Of a stretch of DNA of 64,000 nt, positions 1 through 8,341 are shown in pieces. The position numbers were made by a program, and so were the translations under genes. The DNA is from Paenimyroides tangerinum (lineage in GTDB: Bacteria; Bacteroidota; Bacteroidia; Flavobacteriales; Flavobacteriaceae): the NCBI RefSeq assembly GCF_003865405.1, contig NZ_RQVQ01000004.1:1-64000 (forward strand), given 5' to 3'. Every line of letters begins with the position of its first letter. Positions within the stretch are counted from its first letter, which is position 1. The notes beneath the pieces are model-generated. The model saw nothing but the letters and a program-made list of their open reading frames with translations, was not told the DNA's origin and searched no databases.

Positions 1-190
1 AACTCAAGCTCAAAAGGCTTGAGTTTTTTTGTTATAGGAGCAGCGTGTCCCTTTGGTCGAACCGCTGCCTTTTTTTATTAACTCAAGCTCAAAAGGCTTG
101 AGTTTTTTTGTTATAGGAGCAGCGTGTCCCTTTGGTCGAACCACTGCCTTTTTTTTATTAACTCAAGCTCAAAAGGCTTGAGTTTTTTTG
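1..190 (+). repeat. Three tandem terminator-like repeat units
   Basis: Units start at 1, 80 and 160 (period 79-80). Each begins with a perfect 9-bp stem, AACTCAAGC and GCTTGAGTT, followed by seven T, which is the form of an intrinsic terminator. Units 1 and 2 continue with a second small stem (CAGCG and CGCTG) and are nearly identical, with one G/A change and one extra T. Unit 3 keeps only the hairpin and then runs into a different repeat. The array touches the window edge, so it may continue to the left. Confidence 0.85.
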
Positions 191-505
191 TTTTATTATA
201 ATTGTGTAAACAAATAACAAAACGCACTACTTCTTGGTAGTGTGTTCTTGTTTCTATAAAACAAAGAGCTGACTTTACAGCCAGCTTTAATGTTTTTATT
301 TAAAGCACGAATTTAATGTGTAAATCCGCGCTATCGTGTATCGGGGTTGAGTTTTTTTGTTTTATTATAATTATGTAAACAAAACCATTTTAGTTCAACA
401 GCAGTAGTTTTTATAATAAAACAAGCCGACTTTTTACGGTTAGCTTACTTTGGTTAATTGGTTTTAAAGCACGGATTGCAAATCCGTGCTATCGGTGTTT
501 ATTTT
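191..505. repeat. Two diverged copies of a ~165-bp palindromic intergenic repeat
   Basis: Two units share the order GTTTTATTATAATT, GTAAAC, a variable palindrome, an AAGC/GCTT hairpin, and a hairpin reading AAAGCACG to CGTGCTATCG. The second unit ends in a perfect 10-bp stem, AGCACGGATT and AATCCGTGCT, at about 470-493. The segment 375-446 is, in reverse complement, almost identical to 20631-20702 just downstream of the Rhs cassette, with 62 of the first 65 bases matching by eye. The segment 206-288 has the same layout but is more diverged. Confidence 0.75.
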
Positions 506-522
506 AAAGTTTAAAAATCTTA

Positions 523-701
523 CTATTTAAGTATCCAACTAATTATTAATGAAATTCCAAGTATTAATAAGCCCTAAAAGATAAATAATATCTCATTGCT
601 GCTGTATAGCCAAGTCCGTTTTGATATTTAGGAAATTTATTTTTTATTATTCCTACTAAACCAATTAAAAGTAATATTAAACCTATTATTAGATTAATCA
701 T
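523..701 (-). pseudogene. Small two-helix membrane protein, frameshifted
   Basis: An ATG at 701 opens MINLIIGLILLLIGLVGII, a clear membrane helix, then KNKFPKYQNGLGYTAAMRYY, and stops after 43 codons. In another frame the DNA continues with a second hydrophobic helix, GLLILGISLIISWILK, and stops at 523. The span is 179 bases, so one missing base would give a 59-residue protein with two membrane segments. The probable lesion is in the TTTT or GGG run near codons 38-40. It lies 10 bases downstream of the next minus-strand gene, so the two were probably co-transcribed. Function is unknown. It may be real decay or a sequencing error. Confidence 0.5.
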
Positions 702-711
702 AATATTGAAG

Positions 712-1206
712 TTATTTAATAAACGGAAATGAGGTATACTTATAACAATAATTTAGATTTGGATAATTTGCATAAAATTGTTCTCTCAAATTTTGTTTCA
801 ATAAACTAGTCAAAATTACTTGAGAACCATCCAATAATTGAATTTTAATATAGTAATAATTATCAAAAGTAGAAAATCTAATATTGTATTTTTCAAAATT
901 ATTTTTTAAACCGACGAAGCTTATAAAATCTATTTCTTCAATTGAAATAGTTTGATGATTTAAATTATTATAAGATATTTCAATTTTATCTTTATCTAAT
1001 TGTAAAATTAAAGTTTGATTTTTTAGATAATAATTCCAAGTTAAAATTAATGTTGGTAGAATAGAGTAAAATGATAGAAACAAATATGTAATAATTAATA
1101 TATAAGTATAATCTTTAAACATATAATTAAGTAAAATAATTCCAAAGAAATTTATAATAATCGTAGGAGCTATGTTTAGTATAATTTTTTGAAATGTAAT
1201 TTTCAT
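712..1206 (-). CDS. Hypothetical two-helix membrane protein
   Basis: I do not recognise the family. The product has two long hydrophobic segments in the first 65 residues (IILNIAPTIIINFFGIILL and YILIITYLFLSFYSILPTLIL). A roughly 100-residue soluble tail follows, rich in beta-type sequence (LILQLDKDKIEISYNN, YYYIKIQLLDGSQVILTSLL), much as in membrane-anchored PH-like proteins. I chose the ATG at 1206 over an upstream one at 1254 because the leader before 1206 is A-rich and the hydrophobic region then starts promptly. A small frameshifted membrane gene follows 10 bases downstream. The pair is followed by a repeat also found behind the Rhs immunity gene at 20068, so an immunity-like role is possible but unproven. 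Confidence 0.6.
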   Translation of the reverse strand: MKITFQKIILNIAPTIIINFFGIILLNYMFKDYTYILIITYLFLSFYSILPTLILTWNYYLKNQTLILQLDKDKIEISYNNLNHQTISIEEIDFISFVGLKNNFEKYNIRFSTFDNYYYIKIQLLDGSQVILTSLLKQNLREQFYANYPNLNYCYKYTSFPFIK

Positions 1207-1243
1207 AATTTTATTTTTTAAATCTGAATTATATATACAAAAA

Positions 1244-1352
1244 AAGCTTCGCAATAGGGATGGAAGCTTTGTTTGAGCTCTTTTGCAAATTTTAAATTTG
1301 CGAAAAGCGAGTGCGGACAGCCCGACCTGTAATGAAATGGAAGGGATTGCTA
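1244..1352 (+). ncRNA. Possible structured RNA element, Flavo-1-like
   Basis: Read on the plus strand this stretch has CAATAGGGATGGAAGC, a stem AAAGCTTC/GAAGCTTT, an AT-rich hairpin (TTTTGCAAAT to ATTTGCGAAAA), and then GCGGACAGCCCGACC and AAGGGATTGC. An AGGGAT-GAAGC block, a variable hairpin and an AGCCCGACC block is an arrangement I associate from memory with intergenic structured elements of flavobacteria such as the Flavo-1 motif. I could not run a covariance search, so both family name and strand are tentative. Confidence 0.4.
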
Positions 1353-1360
1353 TAATTTAA

Positions 1361-1585
1361 TTAATCGTTGTATAAATCGTTTTTAGCTAACAATTCTTTT
1401 GCTGCTTCTAAAACATCTTGCTCAACGAAAATATGTGTAGCTTTATCTGCCATTCCGAAACCTGCTGCGATTGCTGAATTAATGTCGTTTCTTTCAACAA
1501 ATTCGATATTGTTTTGTTCTAAAATATTTTTTACCGCTAACGCTGTTGTAGGTGTTCCAACGAATAATTCTACGTGATTTTCCAT
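1361..1585 (-). CDS. DUF2007 family small protein
   Basis: This 74-residue soluble protein has the layout of the DUF2007 family (putative signal-transducing proteins): an opening strand ELFVGTPTTALAVKNILEQ, a middle NIEFVERND, and a closing THIFVEQDVLEAAKELLA helix. It reads like a small ferredoxin-like or PII-like alpha-beta fold with no catalytic motif. The family's role is not established. The gene lies 111 bases downstream of clpB on the same strand, but a strong terminator at 1633-1665 separates them, so it probably has its own promoter. Confidence 0.7.
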   Translation of the reverse strand: MENHVELFVGTPTTALAVKNILEQNNIEFVERNDINSAIAAGFGMADKATHIFVEQDVLEAAKELLAKNDLYND

Positions 1586-1632
1586 ATTGTTTATATTTTT
1601 TATAAAAGTACATATATTTTAAACTAAAAAAA

Positions 1633-1668
1633 AACGCCTAACTTAAAAAAATTAGGCGTTTTTCTACA
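1633..1668 (-). terminator. clpB terminator
   Basis: A stem AACGCCTAA/TTAGGCGTT with a short A/T loop is followed on the minus strand by a long T run. It sits just downstream of the clpB stop. The plus-strand side also has a short T run, so it may work in both directions. Confidence 0.85.
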
Positions 1669-1696
1669 TTAAAAAAAAATAACTATGAAAATTCTC

Positions 1697-4282
1697 TTAT
1701 TCTTGGTTTCTGAAAACCAATTTGCCGTCGAAACTATCAAGTAAAATGATACTGTCTGTTGCGATTTTTCCGGCTAATATTTGTTTTGAAAGTTCATTTA
1801 GAACTTCTCTTTGAATAACTCTTTTTACTGGACGTGCACCAAAATGTGGATCGTAACCTTTTTCTGCTAAGTAATTTATAGCTTCTGGTGTTGCATCCAT
1901 TGTGATGTGTTGTTGTGCTAACATTTTAATCACGCTCTTTAATTGTATCGAAACAATTTGATTTATATTGCTCTGTGACAATGGCGTAAATAATACGATT
2001 TCGTCGATACGGTTGATAAACTCTGGTCGTACAGTTTGTTTCAATAAATTTAAAACTTCGTTTTTTGCATCTTCAACTCCTTCTTCTGTAGGATTATTTT
2101 CGAATTGTTCTTGAATAATCTGACTTCCCATGTTTGAAGTCATGATGATGATGGTGTTTTTGAAATCAGCCAAACGACCTTTGTTGTCTGTCAAACGACC
2201 TTCGTCCAAAACTTGTAACAAGATGTTAAACGTATCTGGATGAGCTTTTTCAATTTCATCCAAAAGAATAACCGAATATGGACGACGACGTACTGCTTCT
2301 GTTAATTGACCACCTTCATCGTAACCAACGTATCCTGGAGGCGCTCCAACTAAACGGCTTACACTATGTCGTTCTGAATATTCACTCATGTCGATACGTG
2401 TCATTGCATTTTCGTCATCGAATAAATAATCGGCCAATGCTTTTGCAAGTTCGGTTTTACCAACTCCGGTTGTTCCTAAGAATAAGAACGATCCGATTGG
2501 TTTTTTAGGATCTTGTAATCCGGCACGACTTCTGCGAACTGCATCTGAAATGGCAACGATTGCTTCTTCTTGTCCAACCACACGTTTGTGTAATTCTCCT
2601 TCCAAATTCAATAGTTTTTCTCTTTCAGATTGTAACATTTTAGTTACTGGAACTCCTGTCCATTTTGCTACAATTTCGGCAATATCATCGTAAGTAACTT
2701 CTTCTTTAATTAAAGAATTTCCTTTTTGATTTTCTGTTAATTCTTGTTGTAAATCAGCTAATCGTTGTTCTGCTTCTTGAATTTTTCCGTAACGAATTTC
2801 AGCTACTTTACCGTAATCACCGTTTCTTTCTGCACGTTCTGCTTCAAGTTTGAAATTTTCAATGTCTGTTTTTACATTCTGAATATTGTCAACAACATCT
2901 TTTTCTGATTTCCAACGGGTGTAAACATCGTTTCTTTCTTCTTTAAGATTTGCTAAATCAATACCTAAAATTTTTAATTTATTCTCATCGTTTTCACGTT
3001 TAATTGCTTCAATTTCAATTTCAAGCTGCATTATTTTACGGTCCAAAACATCCAATTCTTCTGGTTTAGAATTGATTTCCATACGTAATTTAGAAGCAGC
3101 TTCGTCCATTAAATCGATGGCTTTGTCTGGTAAAAAACGATTGGTAATATAACGTTGTGATAATTCAACCGCTCCGATAATTGCTTCGTCTTTAATACGA
3201 ACTTTATGGTGCGTTTCGTATTTTTCTTTGATTCCACGTAAGATCGAAATAGCACTTTCTGTATCTGGTTCATCGACCAAAACTTTTTGGAAACGACGTT
3301 CTAACGCTTTATCTTTTTCGAAATATTTTTGATATTCATCTAAAGTTGTTGCTCCGATGGCTCTAAGTTCTCCACGCGCTAATGCTGGTTTTAAGATGTT
3401 TGCTGCATCCATAGCACCTTCGCCACCTCCGGCTCCAACTAACGTGTGAATTTCGTCAATGAAAAGAATGATGTTTCCTTCTGATGAAGTTACTTCTTTT
3501 ACAACTGATTTTAAACGTTCTTCAAATTCTCCTTTATATTTCGCTCCAGCAATCAACGCTCCCATATCTAAAGAGAAAACCATTTTGTCTTTTAAGTTTT
3601 CTGGAACGTCGCCTTGAACAATTCTGTGTGCTAAACCTTCAGCGATTGCTGTTTTACCAACTCCAGGTTCACCAACCAACATTGGGTTGTTTTTTGAACG
3701 TCGAGATAAGATTTGTAACACACGACGAATTTCTTCATCACGACCAATAACTGGGTCTAATTTTCCGTCATTAGCCATTTGATTTAAATTCTTCGCGTAT
3801 TTGTTCAACGAGTTATATGTTTCTTCTGCCGAAGCTGAAGTTACACGTTCGCCTTTTCTGATTTCTTTTATCGCAGCTTCTAAATCTTTTTCGGTTACAC
3901 CTTGGTCTTTTAAGATTTGCGCAACTTTTGATTTTGATTTGAATATGGCTAAAATTAAATGTTCTACAGAAACGTATTCGTCGTTCATTTTTTGAGCGAT
4001 TGCTTGAGCATCTGTTAATGCGTTTGATGCTTCTCTAGAAAGTGAAATTTGTCCGCCTGAAACTTTTGGATAATTCTCAATCGTTGCAGTTAGTAATTGT
4101 TTGAATAATTCAACATTTACGTTTACTTTCTTTAATATAAATGGAGTTACATTTTCATCAACTTCTAGAATTGCTTTAAAAATGTGTTCGTTTTCAATTT
4201 GTTGTTGACCATAACTTTGCACTAAAATCTGTGCTTGTTGAATAGCCTCTTGTGATTTAATTGTGAAATTATTAAAATTCAT
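1697..4282 (-). CDS. clpB: ATP-dependent chaperone ClpB
   Basis: ClpB is the cytosolic Hsp100 disaggregase that, with DnaK, rescues aggregated proteins after heat stress. At 861 residues it has the usual length. It has the N-terminal Clp domain ([18 protein letters not shown] onward), a first AAA+ module with Walker A GEPGVGKT near residue 205 and sensor region [11 protein letters not shown], a long coiled-coil middle domain (about 410-530, [16 protein letters not shown]), and a second AAA+ module with Walker A GTTGVGKT near 605 and [16 protein letters not shown]. The middle domain and the absence of a ClpP-binding loop argue for ClpB rather than ClpA or ClpC. It is transcribed alone and diverges from ytxJ. 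A 13-bp palindrome lies in the shared upstream region. Confidence 0.97.
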   Translation of the reverse strand: MNFNNFTIKSQEAIQQAQILVQSYGQQQIENEHIFKAILEVDENVTPFILKKVNVNVELFKQLLTATIENYPKVSGGQISLSREASNALTDAQAIAQKMNDEYVSVEHLILAIFKSKSKVAQILKDQGVTEKDLEAAIKEIRKGERVTSASAEETYNSLNKYAKNLNQMANDGKLDPVIGRDEEIRRVLQILSRRSKNNPMLVGEPGVGKTAIAEGLAHRIVQGDVPENLKDKMVFSLDMGALIAGAKYKGEFEERLKSVVKEVTSSEGNIILFIDEIHTLVGAGGGEGAMDAANILKPALARGELRAIGATTLDEYQKYFEKDKALERRFQKVLVDEPDTESAISILRGIKEKYETHHKVRIKDEAIIGAVELSQRYITNRFLPDKAIDLMDEAASKLRMEINSKPEELDVLDRKIMQLEIEIEAIKRENDENKLKILGIDLANLKEERNDVYTRWKSEKDVVDNIQNVKTDIENFKLEAERAERNGDYGKVAEIRYGKIQEAEQRLADLQQELTENQKGNSLIKEEVTYDDIAEIVAKWTGVPVTKMLQSEREKLLNLEGELHKRVVGQEEAIVAISDAVRRSRAGLQDPKKPIGSFLFLGTTGVGKTELAKALADYLFDDENAMTRIDMSEYSERHSVSRLVGAPPGYVGYDEGGQLTEAVRRRPYSVILLDEIEKAHPDTFNILLQVLDEGRLTDNKGRLADFKNTIIIMTSNMGSQIIQEQFENNPTEEGVEDAKNEVLNLLKQTVRPEFINRIDEIVLFTPLSQSNINQIVSIQLKSVIKMLAQQHITMDATPEAINYLAEKGYDPHFGARPVKRVIQREVLNELSKQILAGKIATDSIILLDSFDGKLVFRNQE

Positions 4283-4402
4283 AGTCGTTATATATTTTTT
4301 AAATTAAATATCAATTTTATGCTTATCTAATTTACAAAATATATTCCATTTGATTGTATCGGAAAAAATGTCAGCTTTTTAACTTTTTAAAATAGTTCTC
4401 TG

Positions 4403-4415
4403 TGTCAATTTGACA
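4403..4415. promoter_or_regulatory. 13-bp inverted repeat between clpB and ytxJ
   Basis: TGTCAA-T-TTGACA is a perfect inverted repeat with a one-base centre, located in the divergent clpB/ytxJ intergenic region about 120 bases upstream of clpB and 88 bases upstream of ytxJ. Its form suits a dimeric repressor or activator site, but the regulator is unknown. Confidence 0.35.
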
Positions 4416-4450
4416 GGTTACGTTGTGCGGTATTTGAATTTGTATGTTGT

Positions 4451-4481
4451 TTTGACAGTTGTTACTTTATAAGTATCTTTG
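4451..4481 (+). promoter_or_regulatory. Bacteroidetes-type promoter of ytxJ
   Basis: TTTG (4451-4454), a 19-base spacer and TATCTTTG (4474-4481) match the primary sigma factor consensus of Bacteroidetes exactly. The expected start of transcription is a few bases downstream, leaving a short A-rich leader before the ATG at 4498. Confidence 0.8.
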
Positions 4482-4497
4482 AAGAAATATAAAAAAA

Positions 4498-4827
4498 ATG
4501 AATTGGATAGCCTTAACAGATATAAATCAATTAGATTTAATTATTGAAGAATCAAATTCAAAACCTGTAGTTATTTTTAAACACAGCACACGTTGTATTA
4601 TTAGCAAAATGGCTTTACGTGGATTTGAAAGTGATTATAATTTTGGAGATGATTTTCTATGTTATTATTTGGATTTAATTGCAAATAGAGATATTTCGAA
4701 TGAAATTGCAAATCGTTTTGGAATTGAACACCAATCGCCTCAGATTTTAATTATCAAGAATGGAGTAGTGGTTTATAACGAATCGCACGAAGGAATCGAT
4801 GCGAATGTTTTGAAATCTTATTTATAG
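4498..4827 (+). CDS. ytxJ: YtxJ-like monothiol bacilliredoxin
   Basis: This 109-residue thioredoxin-fold protein has the YtxJ (BrxC) layout: VVIFKHSTRCIISKMALRGF with a single Cys in place of CxxC, then FLCYYLDLIANRDISNEIANRFGI, and the cis-Pro loop HQSPQILIIKNGVVVYNESH. In bacillithiol-using bacteria these proteins remove bacillithiol from protein thiols. The same window carries bshB1, a bacillithiol biosynthesis gene, which supports the assignment. A near-perfect promoter and a terminator on each side suggest it is transcribed alone. Confidence 0.85.
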   Translation: MNWIALTDINQLDLIIEESNSKPVVIFKHSTRCIISKMALRGFESDYNFGDDFLCYYLDLIANRDISNEIANRFGIEHQSPQILIIKNGVVVYNESHEGIDANVLKSYL

Positions 4828-4835
4828 AAACAAAG

Positions 4836-4864
4836 AATCCACTCGTAAAAGTGGATTTTTTTTG
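4836..4864 (+). terminator. ytxJ terminator
   Basis: Stem AATCCACT/AGTGGATT followed by eight T, directly after the ytxJ stop and just before the end of a convergent gene. Confidence 0.85.
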
Positions 4865-4865
4865 T

Positions 4866-5555
4866 TTAGTAATATATGTATTGCGCTTGGTCTTCCAAAT
4901 CTGCAATACCAGGTGTCATTTGATATGAAATAGGATAACTGTTTTCGTTGTAAAAATATGTGAATGACAAGAAAATTTCAGAAGAGTTTCCACTAGTTAA
5001 AGTGTTGTTTTTATTGATTTGATTCATCCGAATATATGCTAATGGATATAAATCATAAAAAGGATTTTTATTATTATCATAAGTATAAATAATACCATTA
5101 TCTTGTACTAAGTTTCCATTTGAATATGTTTGATTACCATAAGTTAAATATCCATCTGAATTGTAACTATAATTTGCTGTTCGAATAAGACTATTATTTT
5201 CATCGAAAGTTTTCTTTATTGAAATTAAATTTTCAGTATTGTATTCATAAATGTCGTTTTCATACAATGATTCTTCGTGAATTACTATTTGAATCCAACG
5301 TTCCGTTGAAACTAATTTGTTTTCAGAATTAAAATGAAACTTGGTTTGAATGTTTGTTGGCAACATTCCACCTCCAATTACTGAAATAGAATCTACAAAA
5401 CCATTTTGATTATAATAATAAGTTTTATAATCCATACCTCGATATTCTTTTAGTTTCAAAATTTGATTATTATCAGATGGGTTTTGGCTATTGTCATCAT
5501 TATTACAAGAAATTGCGATAATTGATAATATTGTAAGAAGTATAGCTTTTTTCAT
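4866..5555 (-). CDS. Hypothetical lipoprotein with YD-like repeats
   Basis: The N-terminus is a lipoprotein signal ending in IIAISCNNDD, so the mature protein should be lipid-anchored at Cys17. The rest is rich in Tyr, Asn and short beta-type repeats such as YKTYYYNQNGFVDSI, TKFHFNSENKLVS and ANYSYNSDGYLTYG. These resemble the YD or toast-rack-like repeats of many Bacteroidetes surface lipoproteins. No enzymatic motif is visible. It lies downstream of the immunophilin operon, from which a terminator at 5586-5612 separates it. Function is unknown. Confidence 0.75.
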   Translation of the reverse strand: MKKAILLTILSIIAISCNNDDNSQNPSDNNQILKLKEYRGMDYKTYYYNQNGFVDSISVIGGGMLPTNIQTKFHFNSENKLVSTERWIQIVIHEESLYENDIYEYNTENLISIKKTFDENNSLIRTANYSYNSDGYLTYGNQTYSNGNLVQDNGIIYTYDNNKNPFYDLYPLAYIRMNQINKNNTLTSGNSSEIFLSFTYFYNENSYPISYQMTPGIADLEDQAQYIYY

Positions 5556-5585
5556 AATTAGATGATTTTTTATAAAAATAAAAAA

Positions 5586-5612
5586 AAATCACTAAATTAA
5601 TTAGTGATTTTA
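5586..5612 (-). terminator. Terminator of the nrnA-gldI-immunophilin operon
   Basis: Stem AAATCACTAA/TTAGTGATTT with a five-base loop and a T run on the minus strand, located 27 bases downstream of the last immunophilin gene. Confidence 0.8.
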
Positions 5613-5638
5613 ATGAAATGTTGAATTATGTTACAATT

Positions 5639-6715
5639 TTATTTTGTAAGGTATAGTTCGAAAACTAAATCAGTGTTAGGTGGAATTGCACTTCCTGCAC
5701 CAGCTTCTCCGTAACCTAAATGAGAAGGAATAAAAATTAAAGCTTTGTCACCGTAATTCATATTTTCAAAACCTTCGATAAATCCTGGGATTAAACCAAC
5801 TTTATTACCGAATTGAAACGGAATAGGAGTATACTGATTTGCATCTTTTCTGCGTTGATCCAATTTATTGTATTTTGTTGCAATCTCTTCAATTCCAGTG
5901 TCAAATAAGATTCCGTTTTCAAAATAGCCAGCGTAATCAATTAAAATGTTATCTCCCATTTGAGGTTTTTCACCAGTTCCTTTTTCAAAAATATAAACGC
6001 TTAAGCCAGATTTTGTTTTAGTTGCTTTTGCTTTAGCATCTGCGAATCTAGTTGCGTTTTCTTGGATTATGCCTTCAATAGCTTTGTTTGCTTCAGCTTG
6101 TGCTTTTTGAGTATTTTCGATACCATCTTTAAATACTTTAGGTGCATCAAATTTCTTTGCATCTTCCCCTGAGCGAATGATTTTTACTTTTTTAATCACA
6201 TCGTCTTGAGAAATTGTGTTCACGATTTCTAACCCTTTAATTACGTGTCCAAAAACCGTATGCATTCCATCTAAATGTGGTGTTTCATTATGTGTGATGA
6301 AGAACTGAGAACCGTTTGTTCCTGGTCCAGCATTTGCCATAGAAAGAATTCCAGCTTTGTCATGTTTTAAATCAGCAACAATTTCGTCTGGGAAATTATA
6401 ACCTGGTCCTCCAGAACCATTTCCTAGTGGATCTCCTCCTTGTATCATAAAATTAGGAATCACACGATGAAATTTTAATCCATCATAAAAAGGTTTTCCT
6501 TTGTATTGTTCTTCAACAAAACCGTGGTTTCCTTCTGCTAATGCAACGAAGTTAGCAACAGTCATTGGTGTTTTCTGATATTCAAGTTCTAAAAGAATAT
6601 TACCTTTTGAAGTTTCTATTTCGGCATACATTCCGTTTGGAAGTGAATCTTCTTGTTTTTTGTTACAAGATATTATACTAACTGTCGTTAATATTAATAA
6701 AAGAACTTTTTTCAT
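5639..6715 (-). CDS. Dual-family immunophilin (cyclophilin-FKBP), lipoprotein form
   Basis: A lipoprotein signal ([11 protein letters not shown]) precedes a full cyclophilin domain with the catalytic block [14 protein letters not shown] and [15 protein letters not shown] linker of about 60 charged residues follows, then an FKBP domain ([57 protein letters not shown]). Both are peptidyl-prolyl isomerases, so the protein probably helps fold envelope proteins while anchored to a membrane. Two-domain proteins of this order are known as dual-family immunophilins, including one from Flavobacterium johnsoniae. It lies 2 bases downstream of a close paralogue that has a cleavable signal instead of a lipobox. 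The FKBP Trp of the human enzyme is Phe here (IPGFIEG). Confidence 0.92.
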   Translation of the reverse strand: MKKVLLLILTTVSIISCNKKQEDSLPNGMYAEIETSKGNILLELEYQKTPMTVANFVALAEGNHGFVEEQYKGKPFYDGLKFHRVIPNFMIQGGDPLGNGSGGPGYNFPDEIVADLKHDKAGILSMANAGPGTNGSQFFITHNETPHLDGMHTVFGHVIKGLEIVNTISQDDVIKKVKIIRSGEDAKKFDAPKVFKDGIENTQKAQAEANKAIEGIIQENATRFADAKAKATKTKSGLSVYIFEKGTGEKPQMGDNILIDYAGYFENGILFDTGIEEIATKYNKLDQRRKDANQYTPIPFQFGNKVGLIPGFIEGFENMNYGDKALIFIPSHLGYGEAGAGSAIPPNTDLVFELYLTK

Positions 6716-6717
6716 TT

Positions 6718-7785
6718 TTATTTGTTTTTAATGTGCATTTCAAAAATTAAATCAGAATTTGGTGGAATTATATTTCCAGCTCCTCTTTCGCCATATCCTA
6801 AACTAGATGGAATAAAAACTAATGCTTTGTCACCGTAGTTTAAGTTTTCAATTCCTTCGATAAATCCAGGAATCATTCCTGTTTTATTTCCATACGTAAA
6901 TGGGATAGGAGTATAAGCGTTTGCAGCTTTTCTTCTTGCATCGAATTTATTAAATTTAGTTGCGATTTCTTCAATTCCAGAATCAAACAAAGAACCATTT
7001 GGTAAGTAACCTGCATAGTCGATTAAAACTTCTTCACCTTCAACTGGTTTTCCTCCTTTTCCTTTTTCAAAAATATAAACGGCTAAACCACTTGGTAAAA
7101 CGATTGCTTGTTCACGAGCTTTATTGATTCGGTCTAAGTTCTCTTTTGTAGCTTTTTCTACTGATTTGTTAGCTTCTAATTCTTTATTTTTTATGTCTTC
7201 TAAGCTTTTCTTGAAAACTTTATCAGCATCAAATTTTTTTGCTTCTTTTCCTTGACGGATGATTTTTACAGATTTAATATCATCGCCTTGTGCAATTGCA
7301 TTTACGATATCTTGTCCTTCAACGACATGTCCAAAAACAGTGTGTTTTCCATCTAAATGTGGAGTTGGAACGTGCGTGATAAAAAATTGTGAACCATTTG
7401 TTCCAGCTCCTGCATTTGCCATTGATAAGATTCCTGGTTTATCGTGTTTTAAATCAGCTACGATTTCGTCCGGAAATTTATATCCTGGATTTCCAGAACC
7501 GTTACCGTTTGGGTCACCACCTTGAATCATAAAGTCAGCGATTACTCGATGAAATTTTAAACCATCATAAAATTTTTTTCCTGTAAATTTTTTGTCAACA
7601 GAAGTGCTTGTTCCTTCTGCTAAAGAAACAAAATTTGCAACAGTCATTGGTGTTTTTTGATATTCTAATTCTACAATAATGTTTCCTTTAGAAGTTTCAA
7701 AATTTGCATACATTCCGTCTTCCAACTTTTGTGCTTGTGTTGAAAGTGAAACTACGCAAAAAAGAGTTAATAGCAGTTTTTTCAT
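6718..7785 (-). CDS. Dual-family immunophilin (cyclophilin-FKBP), secreted form
   Basis: This close paralogue of the preceding gene has the same order: signal peptide, cyclophilin, charged linker, FKBP. The N-terminus [19 protein letters not shown] looks like a type I signal with cleavage after AQA/AQ, so the product should be soluble in the periplasm. Catalytic cyclophilin residues are present ([35 protein letters not shown]), and the FKBP pocket is conserved ([36 protein letters not shown]). The tandem pair looks like a duplication followed by a change of localisation. It is 5 bases downstream of gldI and very likely co-transcribed. Confidence 0.92.
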   Translation of the reverse strand: MKKLLLTLFCVVSLSTQAQKLEDGMYANFETSKGNIIVELEYQKTPMTVANFVSLAEGTSTSVDKKFTGKKFYDGLKFHRVIADFMIQGGDPNGNGSGNPGYKFPDEIVADLKHDKPGILSMANAGAGTNGSQFFITHVPTPHLDGKHTVFGHVVEGQDIVNAIAQGDDIKSVKIIRQGKEAKKFDADKVFKKSLEDIKNKELEANKSVEKATKENLDRINKAREQAIVLPSGLAVYIFEKGKGGKPVEGEEVLIDYAGYLPNGSLFDSGIEEIATKFNKFDARRKAANAYTPIPFTYGNKTGMIPGFIEGIENLNYGDKALVFIPSSLGYGERGAGNIIPPNSDLIFEMHIKNK

Positions 7786-7790
7786 AAATT

Positions 7791-8339
7791 TTAAGGATTA
7801 GTTTTAATATCTTTTAATGTAACTACACAAATTAAAGGTTCGTTTAAACCAATTTTTTCTTTATCTCCTAAATAGCCATATCCCATGTGTGAAGGGAAAA
7901 TAAAAGAAATGGTTTCTCCTTTTCGCATCAATTTGATTCCATGACGTAAACCAACCATAATTTCTTGTTTATCTACTTGATAAAGGCTAGGAGTTGTTTC
8001 TTCTTTGTTATAAATAACGTTTCCGTCAATATCTTGAATTTCAAAAATCAAATCTACCATTTGTCCTGTTTTAGGTGTAATGGTATCGTGAACGTTTGCT
8101 TTTAAATATTTATACCAAAATCCATGTGAAGATTGATAATATTTATGAGTAGAATCATTCTTTATCACATTTTGAATTTGTTCTTCTTCCGAACCTACCA
8201 AAGCTTTGTTTCTTTGAACTGATTCTTTTAGAAATTCGCCACGTGAATTTGAAATTGGATATCTTGGACCTTCTTTTTCACAAGAAGTAAATTGGATTGC
8301 AACGATAAATAAACCGAAAAGTACGATTGATTTTTTCAT
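7791..8339 (-). CDS. gldI: Gliding-motility-associated FKBP lipoprotein GldI
   Basis: This 182-residue lipoprotein (signal ending [11 protein letters not shown]) has a single FKBP domain: [38 protein letters not shown] and [21 protein letters not shown]. Its length, lipobox and divergent FKBP pocket match GldI, which is required for gliding and type IX secretion in Flavobacterium, probably as a periplasmic folding factor. The usual aromatic at the FKBP pocket base is replaced (VGLRHG). It sits between an nrnA-like gene (2-base gap) and the two dual-family immunophilins, making an envelope-folding operon. Confidence 0.85.
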   Translation of the reverse strand: MKKSIVLFGLFIVAIQFTSCEKEGPRYPISNSRGEFLKESVQRNKALVGSEEEQIQNVIKNDSTHKYYQSSHGFWYKYLKANVHDTITPKTGQMVDLIFEIQDIDGNVIYNKEETTPSLYQVDKQEIMVGLRHGIKLMRKGETISFIFPSHMGYGYLGDKEKIGLNEPLICVVTLKDIKTNP

Positions 8340-8341
8340 AA

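Noticed and set aside
1..190. Tandem repeats that might be read as a CRISPR array
   Set aside because: Only three units of about 80 bases, with no unique spacers of constant length and no cas genes. Each unit has a terminator form.
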